Made by a program: the position numbers and the translations under genes
From: JBCBJX01 sp038522735
GTDB taxonomy: Bacteria > Pseudomonadota > Alphaproteobacteria > Caulobacterales > Parvularculaceae
Direction of reading: 5' to 3'
NCBI GenBank assembly: GCA_038522735.1
Contig: JBCBJX010000117.1
Location: 1 to 8,225, forward strand
DNA: 8,225 nt
In this document: positions 1 to 5,988 of the stretch, piece by piece
Layout: each line of letters begins with the position of its first letter
How positions within the stretch are numbered: position 1 is the first letter of the stretch
Notes under the pieces: generated by a model
Database searches by the model: none
Told to the model about the DNA's origin: nothing
What the model saw: the letters and a program-made list of their open reading frames with translations, nothing else

Positions 1-492
1 CTGGTCCTCTCCTTCGGAATCAACCGGCTGAGCGCGGCGATGACGCAGGTCCTCTTCTGGGCGTTCGCCGGGGTCATGGGCCTGTCGCTCTCGACGATCT
101 TCCTCGCTTATGCGGACGCCGACATCACGCGGGTGTTCTTCATCACCTCGGCGATGTTCGCGGGCCTCTCCCTTTGGGGCTACACGACCAAGCGCGATCT
201 GACCGGCATGGGCTCGTTCCTCTTTATGGGGCTCATCGGGCTCATCATCGCGAGCATCGTGAACATCTTCCTTGCGTCCAGCGCGCTGGAGTTCGTCATC
301 TCCTGCGTCGGCGTCCTCGTCTTCGCGGGCCTCACCGCCTACGACACGCAGAAGATCAAGGAGAACTATTACGTCGCTCAGCAGTCGCCTGAGATGATGA
401 AGAAGGTCTCGGTGATGGGCGCCCTCTCGCTCTATCTCGACTTCGTCAACCTCTTCCTCATGCTGCTCCGGCTTCTCTCCAGCCGCGAGTAG
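1..492 (+). CDS. Bax inhibitor-1/YccA-family integral membrane protein, 5'-truncated
   Basis: The frame is open from the first base and stops with TAG at 490-492, giving the last 163 residues of a protein whose start lies outside the window. The ATG at position 40 is internal, because the codons before it (LVLSFGINRLSAA) continue the family sequence. The visible part is a run of hydrophobic segments separated by short loops, with the family's AYDTQKIK motif and the C-terminal YLDFVNLFLMLLRLL segment. Family members are usually about 240-260 residues with six or seven membrane segments, so roughly the N-terminal third is missing. Homologues sit in the inner membrane; the bacterial member YetJ is a pH-sensitive calcium leak channel and E. 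coli YccA is linked to FtsH protease. The role here is unknown. The gene ends in its own terminator and converges on the reductase gene, so it is not cotranscribed with anything visible downstream. Confidence 0.92.
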   Translation: MVLSFGINRLSAAMTQVLFWAFAGVMGLSLSTIFLAYADADITRVFFITSAMFAGLSLWGYTTKRDLTGMGSFLFMGLIGLIIASIVNIFLASSALEFVISCVGVLVFAGLTAYDTQKIKENYYVAQQSPEMMKKVSVMGALSLYLDFVNLFLMLLRLLSSRE

Positions 493-513
493 GGGGCGTC
501 CCTCCGCACAAAG

Positions 514-544
514 AAAAAGCCTCCGCAGTCGCGGAGGCTTTTTT
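514..544. terminator. Bidirectional intrinsic terminator
   Basis: A perfect stem pairs AAAAAGCCTCCGC (514-526) with GCGGAGGCTTTTT (531-543) around the loop AGTC, followed by six T's (539-544). It starts 21 bases after the stop of the Bax inhibitor-1 gene. The A-run on the left arm gives a T-run on the other strand, so the element can also end leftward transcripts from the reductase gene. Confidence 0.93.
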
Positions 545-555
545 GTTCGGCCTCG

Positions 556-572
556 CCACGGTCAAGCCGTGG
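556..572. repeat. Small perfect hairpin in convergent gap
   Basis: CCACGG (556-561) and CCGTGG (567-572) pair perfectly around the loop TCAAG. There is no adjacent T-run, so it is not a terminator by itself. It lies between the terminator and the REP-like pair and may be part of the same intergenic repeat cluster. Its function is unknown. Confidence 0.5.
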
Positions 573-595
573 GGACGCGAAGTCAGGTTCTGGCC

Positions 596-708
596 GCCGT
601 CCTTCGCGACGCCCGCGTTCCGCGGGCTCCTCAGGACGAAGTTCAAATCCAGGCTTGAGCGATCTTCGTCCTGAGGAGCCGCCTACAGGCGGCGTCGCGC
701 AGGACGGC
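596..708. repeat. Pair of inverted REP-like palindromic elements
   Basis: Two copies of a roughly 45-base element face each other. The left copy (596-641) and right copy (664-708) are separated by 22 bases. The inner 17 bases pair perfectly (625-641 with 664-680; core CTTCGTCCTGAGGAGCC), and the outer 17 match at 16 positions (596-612 with 692-708). The middle of each copy differs but is itself a hairpin: CCCGCG-TTC-CGCGGG at 612-626 and GCCGCC-TACA-GGCGGC at 678-693. Conserved flanks around a variable but always self-complementary centre suggest selection for structure. The arrangement resembles enterobacterial BIMEs, and I recall similar CTTCGTCCTGAGGAGC elements scattered in Caulobacterales-type genomes. 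It lies between convergent genes, the usual REP location. No RAYT transposase is visible here. Confidence 0.8.
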
Positions 709-720
709 GGCGCTCTCGCT

Positions 721-1536
721 TCACCCCACGAAAGCCCGCTCGATGACGTAGTCGCCGGGCTGGGCGTTGGAGCCTTCCGCGAGGCCGAATTTCTCGCAGA
801 TCGCCTTCGTGTCGTTCAGCATGTCCATCGACCCGCAGATCATGACCCGGTCCGTCTCGCGGTTGAGGGGCGGGACGCCGAGATCCTCGAACAGCTTTCC
901 GCTTTCAATGAGGTCCGTGACGCGGCCCATTTTCGGGCTCTCCTGGCGGGTCGTCGTCGCATAGTGGACGAGCCGTCCGGCGAACTCGCCGCAGAGGGGG
1001 TCGTCCTTCAGCTCACGGACGAGCATCTCGCCATAGGCGAGCTCGCCGACCTCGCGGCAGGTGTGGGTGAGGATCACTTCCTCGAATTTTTCATAGGTCT
1101 CGGGGTCGCGGATGATGCTCGCGAAGGGCGCGATCCCGGTCCCGGTCGAAAAGAGATAGAGCCGCTTGCCGGGGACGAGGGCGTCGTGGACGAGGGTGCC
1201 TGTCGGCTTTTTGCCGAGGAGGATCTTGTCGCCGACCTTGATGTGCTGGAGGCGGGAGGTGAGGGGGCCGTCCTGCACCTTGATCGAATAGAAATCGAGC
1301 TCTTCGTCCCAGGCGGGGCTCGCGACAGAGTAGGCGCGCAGAAGCGGCTTCCCGTCGACCATCAGACCGATCATCACGAACTCGCCGGAGCGGAAGCGGA
1401 ACGCCGCCGGGCGCGTGACGCGGAGCTCGAACAGCCGGTCCGTCCAGTGCTTCACCGCGACGACGGTTTCTTCCGTGACGGTCTTTGGCGGGACGACGGT
1501 CGCCGCCGGCTGCGGCGCGCTCGCGGTGAGGCTCAT
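721..1536 (-). CDS. fpr: Ferredoxin/flavodoxin-NADP+ reductase (EC 1.18.1.2)
   Basis: A 271-residue protein of the usual bacterial FPR length. It is a cytosolic FAD enzyme moving electrons between NADPH and ferredoxin or flavodoxin, typically for Fe-S biosynthesis and oxidative-stress repair. An N-terminal flavin-binding beta-barrel carries the FAD motif RAYS (67-70, in RAYSVAS). The C-terminal nucleotide-binding half carries the pyrophosphate loop GTGIAPF (132-138) and the VMICGSMDML segment (231-240). The chain ends YVIERAFVG, the extended C-terminus after the aromatic position that is typical of the proteobacterial FPR class, unlike the terminal Tyr of plant-type enzymes. The first 20 or so residues are Ala/Pro-rich and not conserved. 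The ATG start is supported by AAGGAGA at 1541-1547, four bases upstream. It is monocistronic, divergent from the DUF1800 gene and convergent with the Bax inhibitor-1 gene. Confidence 0.95.
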   Translation of the reverse strand: MSLTASAPQPAATVVPPKTVTEETVVAVKHWTDRLFELRVTRPAAFRFRSGEFVMIGLMVDGKPLLRAYSVASPAWDEELDFYSIKVQDGPLTSRLQHIKVGDKILLGKKPTGTLVHDALVPGKRLYLFSTGTGIAPFASIIRDPETYEKFEEVILTHTCREVGELAYGEMLVRELKDDPLCGEFAGRLVHYATTTRQESPKMGRVTDLIESGKLFEDLGVPPLNRETDRVMICGSMDMLNDTKAICEKFGLAEGSNAQPGDYVIERAFVG

Positions 1537-1886
1537 GATCTCTCCTTCCGGCTCGTCTCTTGCGATCAGTTGTCAGCCAGATAGGCGCCCGACCGCCGCA
1601 CGCCAGCCGCATGGGAGCGGCCGGCCGGATCAAGATCAAGGGCCTAGCGGTTTTTTGCAGGTGCGCAAAGGCGAAGGCGCGCCGACAGCTTCACGCTTGC
1701 GTCAATGCGTCCGACCCGGGCGCCGCCGCAACGGCGAGGGACTTGGGGCGGCCCCGTTTCGGCCGAGCTTTCGCCTGAATATTCGCCTTAATTTGCGTCA
1801 GTTCGATCAACCTGCCGCTCACCCCCCTCCGATACCTCAACCGACAGTACGCGCTTCTAATGCGCCCAACGACCGGATAGCGATTG
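1537..1886. other. 350-base non-coding divergent intergenic region
   Basis: This gap should hold the promoters of both the reductase gene (leftward) and the DUF1800/DUF1501 pair (rightward). I see no convincing -35/-10 pair for either. Visible items are the reductase ribosome-binding site (1541-1547), a short interrupted palindrome TTTGC-N6-GCAAA (1654-1669), and two direct copies of TTCGCCT (1770-1776 and 1782-1788), 12 bases apart, in a locally A+T-richer stretch that could be a regulator site. Short open frames across the gap on both strands have arginine- and proline-rich random-looking translations and are not taken as genes. Confidence 0.6.
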
Positions 1887-3599
1887 ATGTTCAAGCGCCC
1901 CGCCTCCCGCCGTCTGCGCGCGGCCGCCCTTCTTGCGACCGCCGCAGCGCTCGCCGCCTGCGGTGAAGACACCATTCAGGAGCCGGGCGCGATCGGCGCG
2001 CCGCTCGCCGCCGCCCAGCGACCGGACCAGGCCGAGGCGGCTCGGTTTCTCACCCAGGCGAGCTTCGGCCCGACCATGGACGAGATCGAGACGGTTTCGA
2101 TCTACGGCTACGAACAATGGATCGCCGACCAGTACGGGCGGCCGTCGCGCTCGCATCTCCAGCGCATGCGCGCCCTTGAAATCGCGAACGGCGGGGAGAT
2201 CCGGGACGAGGACGCCTATGAGAGCTTCTGGGAAGACGCGATCTACGGCCGCGACCAGCTGCGCCAGCGCGCCGCGTTCGCCCTCTCCCAGCTGATGGTG
2301 ATCAGCACCAATAACGACGAGATCCGCGGCCGGCCGCTGACGCTCGCCTCTTATATGGACGTGATGCTCCTCGATGCGTTCGGGAACTACCGGGAGCTTC
2401 TGGAGGACGTGACCTACTCGCCCGCCATGGGCATTTACCTCACCTACCTGCAGAACCGCCGCGCCGACGAAGAACGGGGCCGCGTACCCGACGAAAACTA
2501 CGCCCGGGAGGTGATGCAGCTCTTCTCGATCGGTCTCGTCGAACTCGACAACACCGGCGAGCCGCTGCTCGCAGGCGGCGGCGTCCAGATCGAGACCTAC
2601 GATAACGACGACATCACCGAGCTTGCGAAGGTCTTCACAGGCCTCAGCTGGAACGGCGACGATTTCTGGGACCGGGACGAGCGAGCCGCGGACCATCAGT
2701 ATGCGCCTCTCAAAGCTTTCGAAGAGGAGCATTCGCAGGAATCAAAAACCTTCCTCGACGCCTTCATCCCGGAGAACACGTCGACGGAGGAGAGCATTCG
2801 CATCGCCCTCGACACCCTCTTCAACCATCCGAACACGGCGCCGTTCGTCTCCAAGCAGCTGATCCAGCGCATGGTGACCTCCAATCCCACGCCGGCTTAT
2901 GTCGGTCGCGTCGCCGCGGCTTTTGATGCGGGCGTTTACACCGGCCCGAGCGGGCGCGCGTTCGGTTCGGGCGAGCGCGGCGACCTGCGCGCAGTCTGGG
3001 CGGCGATCCTCCTTGACGAAGAGGCCCGCGACCCGACCTACGTCGCCGATCCTGGCTACGGAAAAGTCCGCGAGCCGGTCGTGCGGTTTGCGCACTGGGC
3101 GAGAAATTTCGTTCCCGAGGCCAACACCAATGAACTCCCCTCGCGACTGGAGGATGCATCGCGGCCGGACTATCTCGGTCAGCAGGCCTATCGTTCGCCT
3201 TCTGTGTTCAACTTCTACCGGCCGGGATATGTCGCGCCGGGCAGCGTTAGCGCCGGCGCCGGCCTCGTCGCGCCGGAAATGCAGATCACCCACGAGACCA
3301 GCGTCGCCGGCTACATTGAGTTCATGAGCCGGTTCATCCAGGACCGCGTCGGCGACGGCTACGAGCCGGACTATACAGACGAAATGGAGATCGCCCACGA
3401 TATCTCCGCCCTCGTCGCTTACATCGATCTCATCATGACCAACGGCGCCATGCGCCCTGAAACCCGGGCGCGCATCGAGGCGGCGCTCGCGGAAATCCCC
3501 ATCGGCCCGGAAAGCACCGAAGAGCGCGACCGCAGCCGTCGCGTCCAGGCAGCGCTCCTCATGGCCGTCACGTCGCCCGAATATCTGGTGCAACAATGA
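1887..3599 (+). CDS. DUF1800 family lipoprotein
   Basis: A 570-residue exported protein of the DUF1800 family (PF08811). The N-terminus is a lipoprotein signal: positive residues (K3, R4, R8, R9, R11), a hydrophobic stretch, then a lipobox LAAC with Cys25 followed by Gly-Glu. Family motifs run in order: RFLTQASFGPT (53-63), LRQRAAFALSQ (125-135), PDENYAREVMQLFSIG (201-216), PSVFNFYRPGY (438-448) and the C-terminal PEYLVQQ (564-570). The start is placed at ATG 1887; a TTG at 1884 adds one residue only, and no clear Shine-Dalgarno separates them. Its stop overlaps the start of the DUF1501 gene (ATGA, 3596-3599). DUF1800 and DUF1501 genes commonly occur as neighbours, so the two products probably act together at or beyond the cytoplasmic membrane. 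No biochemical activity is known to me; the invariant motifs are helix-rich and lack an obvious catalytic signature. Confidence 0.95.
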   Translation: MFKRPASRRLRAAALLATAAALAACGEDTIQEPGAIGAPLAAAQRPDQAEAARFLTQASFGPTMDEIETVSIYGYEQWIADQYGRPSRSHLQRMRALEIANGGEIRDEDAYESFWEDAIYGRDQLRQRAAFALSQLMVISTNNDEIRGRPLTLASYMDVMLLDAFGNYRELLEDVTYSPAMGIYLTYLQNRRADEERGRVPDENYAREVMQLFSIGLVELDNTGEPLLAGGGVQIETYDNDDITELAKVFTGLSWNGDDFWDRDERAADHQYAPLKAFEEEHSQESKTFLDAFIPENTSTEESIRIALDTLFNHPNTAPFVSKQLIQRMVTSNPTPAYVGRVAAAFDAGVYTGPSGRAFGSGERGDLRAVWAAILLDEEARDPTYVADPGYGKVREPVVRFAHWARNFVPEANTNELPSRLEDASRPDYLGQQAYRSPSVFNFYRPGYVAPGSVSAGAGLVAPEMQITHETSVAGYIEFMSRFIQDRVGDGYEPDYTDEMEIAHDISALVAYIDLIMTNGAMRPETRARIEAALAEIPIGPESTEERDRSRRVQAALLMAVTSPEYLVQQ

Positions 3600-5011
3600 T
3601 CAACACGCATCTTGAGCTTTCCCGCCGGAGCTTCCTGAAGTCCTCCGCAGCGGCCTTCGCCGGCGGCGCGACCATGCGCGGCGGGCTTGCGAACATGACG
3701 GCCATGGCCGCGGACGTTTCCGGCTACAAAGCGCTCGTCTGCATCCTCTTCGCCGGCGGCCTCGACTGTCACGACGTCGTCCTGCCGCTCGATCAGCCCT
3801 CGTACAATGCGTTCGCCGACATCCGGCAGGAACTCCTCACTCAGTACAACGGCGTTCCGGGAGGCTCGACGCGAACCCGCGGTCGGCTCCTGCCGCTGAA
3901 CCCGGAGAACGCCGCCGATTTCGGCGGTCGCCAGTTCGCTCTTCCGGAGACGCTCGCGCCGATCCACTCGATGTTTGAAAACGGCGAAGCGGCGATCATC
4001 GGAAACGTCGGCCCGCTGATCGAACCGACGACGCGGACGACCCTGCGCGAAGGCCTCGTCGCCGTGCCGCCGCGGCTCTATTCGCACAACGACCAGATAT
4101 CCACCTGGCTCGCTTCGGAGCCTGAGGGCGCGCGCTTCGGCTGGGGCGGGCGGATCGCCGACTTCGCCCTGCAGTCCGGCGCCAACGTGAACCCGACGCT
4201 GACGGCGGTCTCCATCGCGGGCAACAGCGTCTTTCTTTCCGGCGAGACGGCGCAGCAGTTCCAGGTGTCCTCGCGCGGCGCCTCGGAGCTGGACGAAGTC
4301 TCCTCCTCGCGTCTATTCGGCTCGGAAGCGTTGCCGGCGATGATGTCGGAGCATTTCCGCAATATCGGCGGAGGACATACGAACGTTTTCCAGCAGGACG
4401 TCATCGACGTCACCGAGCGTTCCATCGCGGCGAACGCGCAGCTTGCAGCGACGCTCGAAGACGAAGCACCGTTCACGACCGTTTTCCCTGAGGGACGTCT
4501 CGCCGGGCAGCTCGCCATGGTCGCCCGGCTCATCGCCGTCCATGAGAATTTCGGCGTTGGTCGCCAGGTCTTCTACGTCTCTGACGGCGGCTACGACACG
4601 CACTCGAACCAGGCGCGCGATATGACCAACCTGCAGCTCGGGTTCTCAGGCGCCGTCGCCGCTTTCCAGTCGGCCATGGCGGAGCTGGGGGTCGCAAACG
4701 ACGTGACGCTCTTCACGACCTCCGATTTCGGACGCACCCTGACGGCGAATGGCGACGGCACCGACCACGGCTGGGGCGGCCACCATTTCGTCGTCGGCGG
4801 CGCTGTGAACGGGCGGCGGATATACGGATCGATCCCGGAGCCCGCTTTCGACCACGAGCTTGATTCAGGACGCGGACGGCTCATCCCCTCCGTCTCGGTT
4901 GAGCAGTTCGCCGGGACCCTTGGCAACTGGTTCGGGCTGACGAACGGCGAGGTCGCGCAGGCGGCTCCTGGGATCACGAACTTCGCCCAGCGCAATATCG
5001 GCTTCGTTTAA
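3596..5011 (+). CDS. DUF1501 family protein with Tat signal (alkaline phosphatase/sulfatase-like fold)
   Basis: A 471-residue protein of family DUF1501 (PF07394). It opens with a twin-arginine export signal, SRRSFLK (9-15), a hydrophobic Ala/Gly segment and a likely cleavage after AMA (36-38), so it is folded and perhaps loaded with cofactor before export to the periplasm. Conserved blocks follow: AGGLDCHD (53-60), GGYDTH (331-336), SDFGRT (376-381) and TDHGWGGHH (389-397). DUF1501 proteins are related to the alkaline phosphatase/sulfatase superfamily; the Asp and His residues of these blocks (D57, D334, H336, D377, D390, H391) fall where metal ligands would be expected, but the substrate is unknown. 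The second conserved position of GGxDxxN-type motifs is Cys58-His59 here, a small departure. There is no Shine-Dalgarno; the ATG overlaps the DUF1800 stop, implying translational coupling. The 3' end lies six bases from the convergent PilZ gene's stop. Confidence 0.95.
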   Translation: MINTHLELSRRSFLKSSAAAFAGGATMRGGLANMTAMAADVSGYKALVCILFAGGLDCHDVVLPLDQPSYNAFADIRQELLTQYNGVPGGSTRTRGRLLPLNPENAADFGGRQFALPETLAPIHSMFENGEAAIIGNVGPLIEPTTRTTLREGLVAVPPRLYSHNDQISTWLASEPEGARFGWGGRIADFALQSGANVNPTLTAVSIAGNSVFLSGETAQQFQVSSRGASELDEVSSSRLFGSEALPAMMSEHFRNIGGGHTNVFQQDVIDVTERSIAANAQLAATLEDEAPFTTVFPEGRLAGQLAMVARLIAVHENFGVGRQVFYVSDGGYDTHSNQARDMTNLQLGFSGAVAAFQSAMAELGVANDVTLFTTSDFGRTLTANGDGTDHGWGGHHFVVGGAVNGRRIYGSIPEPAFDHELDSGRGRLIPSVSVEQFAGTLGNWFGLTNGEVAQAAPGITNFAQRNIGFV

Positions 5012-5017
5012 CGAGCC

Positions 5018-5356
5018 TCAGGCGGGTCGGAAGGGTTCCAGGAACTCCACGCCGACCTGTTTGCCGATTTGCCAGACCTTGCGGGCGGGCGCGATTGCGC
5101 CTTCGGATTCGATATAGACCTCGAACATCTCCGGCGGGACGTAAACGGACTCCAGCTGCAGCTTCGCGCCGTGACCCGCCCTGTTTTTCAGGACGCAGTT
5201 GATCGTCGAGAACTCGGCGTTGAGGACAATCTTGCAGGTCTTCAGGGCGCGCGTGCGCGGCTCTGAGCGGGTGTCCGGTTTCACCTCGGCCGCCAACGGC
5301 CGCTCGGGCCGGCGTGCTGCGATGCCGAAAGCAGGCGTTGCGGACTCACGGGACAC
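5018..5356 (-). CDS. Small PilZ-domain protein
   Basis: A 112-residue protein reading leftward, made of a Pro/Arg-rich leader of about 30 residues and a single PilZ-like beta-barrel (about 30-110). PilZ domains bind cyclic di-GMP through an RxxxR arm and a (D/N)xSxxG motif. Here R30-SEP-R34 fits the arm, while the second motif reads NRAGHG (58-63), keeping Asn and the final Gly but replacing Ser with Ala60. The C-terminal strands KVWQIGKQVGVEFLEPF match the usual alphaproteobacterial ending. The frame stays open to a TTG at 5371, but GTG at 5354-5356 is chosen because AAGGAA lies six bases before it and nothing suitable precedes the TTG. It is cytosolic, with no signal or membrane segment. 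Cyclic-di-GMP binding is possible but weakened by the Ser change; the output target is unknown. It is divergent from the ArsR gene. Confidence 0.8.
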   Translation of the reverse strand: MSRESATPAFGIAARRPERPLAAEVKPDTRSEPRTRALKTCKIVLNAEFSTINCVLKNRAGHGAKLQLESVYVPPEMFEVYIESEGAIAPARKVWQIGKQVGVEFLEPFRPA

Positions 5357-5362
5357 GACGGG

Positions 5363-5368
5363 TTCCTT
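5363..5368 (-). promoter_or_regulatory. Ribosome-binding site deciding the PilZ GTG start
   Basis: On the minus strand the sequence reads AAGGAA, six bases before GTG (5356-5354). The motif lies inside the codons that would follow the alternative TTG start at 5371, which lacks its own site. This favours the shorter 112-residue product. Confidence 0.6.
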
Positions 5369-5431
5369 CAAATCTCAACGATCCGGACTAATCGCGAGCG
5401 TTCAAGGTTCGGTTAATGAGGCCGATTTCGC

Positions 5432-5461
5432 TTGACGGCGTCGTCCTCAAGTTTCTATAGG
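5432..5461 (+). promoter_or_regulatory. Candidate sigma70-type promoter for the ArsR gene
   Basis: TTGACG (5432-5437) and TATAGG (5456-5461) are separated by 18 bases, resembling -35 and -10 hexamers (5 of 6 and 4 of 6 matches to the E. coli consensus). The stretch after it (5456-5480) is strikingly A+T-rich for this genome. Transcription would begin around 5468, about 50 bases before the ArsR ATG and just upstream of the palindrome at 5487-5498. Confidence 0.5.
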
Positions 5462-5486
5462 TTCATATACTTATATTTTCGAACAT

Positions 5487-5498
5487 TCGCATATGCGA
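5487..5498. promoter_or_regulatory. Perfect 12-bp palindrome, likely ArsR-family operator
   Basis: TCGCATATGCGA is a perfect inverted repeat 20 bases before the ArsR ATG and downstream of the candidate -10. ArsR-family dimers bind such A+T-centred palindromes. With its flanks it reads ATTC-N8-GAGA (5485-5500), close to the ATTC-N8-GAAT pattern I recall for the SqrR/BigR branch. Its position suits autorepression by roadblock or promoter occlusion. Confidence 0.6.
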
Positions 5499-5517
5499 GA
5501 TCATTTCGGGTGAGCTT

Positions 5518-5895
5518 ATGCCTCAGAGGCAAGCAGTCGCGAAGGAGCTGGCGGAGATTTTCAAGGCGGTCGGTCACGCCGACCGCATCCGAATGATCGA
5601 AGAGCTGCGCCACGGCGAGAAAGACGTGAACTCCATCGCGCAGACGCTGCAGTTGCCCAACCCGCGCGTCTCGCAGCATTTGAGCCTCCTGCGCGCGCTT
5701 CGGATTGTCGAAGAGCGCCGGGAAGGACGACGCCACATCTATCATCTTATCCAGCCGGAAATCGCCGACTGGATCGTTCAGGGGCTCGCCTTCGTCGAGG
5801 GCCGAATGCGCGCGCTCAACGCCGCTGCGATCGACGACGCGCGGCGGCTGTGGACAACGCCCTCGGACGATACATCTCCTGCGGAAACCAAATAG
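5518..5895 (+). CDS. ArsR-family winged-helix transcriptional repressor (no cysteines)
   Basis: A 125-residue one-domain regulator. The helix-turn-helix and wing are clear: the N-terminal FKAVGHADRIRMIEEL (15-30), the DNA-recognition helix region NPRVSQHLSLLRAL (48-61), then the wing RIVEERREGRRHIYHL (62-77) and a C-terminal dimerisation helix. ArsR proteins are homodimers that leave DNA on binding metal, persulfide or another ligand. This one has no Cys at all, so it cannot use the ArsR/SmtB thiolate sites or the dithiol switch of SqrR/BigR, and I see no DxH...HxxE metal site in the last helix; the inducer is unknown. A weak GGGTGAG (5508-5514) precedes the ATG. The palindrome at 5487-5498 suggests autoregulation. 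It is followed on the same strand by the carbonic anhydrase and SulP genes, which are plausible targets. Confidence 0.9.
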   Translation: MPQRQAVAKELAEIFKAVGHADRIRMIEELRHGEKDVNSIAQTLQLPNPRVSQHLSLLRALRIVEERREGRRHIYHLIQPEIADWIVQGLAFVEGRMRALNAAAIDDARRLWTTPSDDTSPAETK

Positions 5896-5896
5896 A

Positions 5897-5949
5897 AGCG
5901 CGCCGGCTGTCGAGGTTCGCCGCCGACCTCGAACGAAACGCGGCGCGCT
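5897..5949 (+). terminator. Nested stem-loop after the ArsR gene, weak terminator or attenuator
   Basis: An outer 9-bp perfect stem (AGCGCGCCG 5897-5905 with CGGCGCGCT 5941-5949) encloses an inner 7-bp perfect stem (TCGAGGT 5910-5916 with ACCTCGA 5926-5932, nine-base loop). It starts two bases after the ArsR stop. Only four T's follow, eight bases beyond the stem (5958-5961), so termination would be inefficient. It may partly uncouple the ArsR gene from the downstream genes. Confidence 0.5.
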
Positions 5950-5988
5950 CAGACGGGTTTTCAAGCAACTAGAGAGGACGAAAGAACG

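Noticed and set aside
655..1584. Long open frame on the plus strand opposite the ferredoxin-NADP reductase gene
   Set aside because: Its translation is Asp/Glu/Gly/Arg-rich without family motifs and it mirrors the reductase codons; it also begins inside the REP-like repeat. High-G+C antisense frames of this length are common.
1857..2732. Minus-strand open frame opposite the DUF1800 gene that extends into the intergenic gap
   Set aside because: There are no recognisable motifs and no ribosome-binding site, and it is fully explained as the complement of the DUF1800 codons.
2742..4087. Minus-strand open frames opposite the DUF1800/DUF1501 junction
   Set aside because: Their translations are Arg/Asp-rich and unlike any family; both plus-strand genes have continuous conserved motifs over this stretch.
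5461..5484. GTTC-N16-GAAC interrupted palindrome in the A+T-rich stretch before the ArsR gene
   Set aside because: The arms are only four bases and the spacer is long, so chance is likely; the 12-bp palindrome beside it is the far stronger operator candidate.
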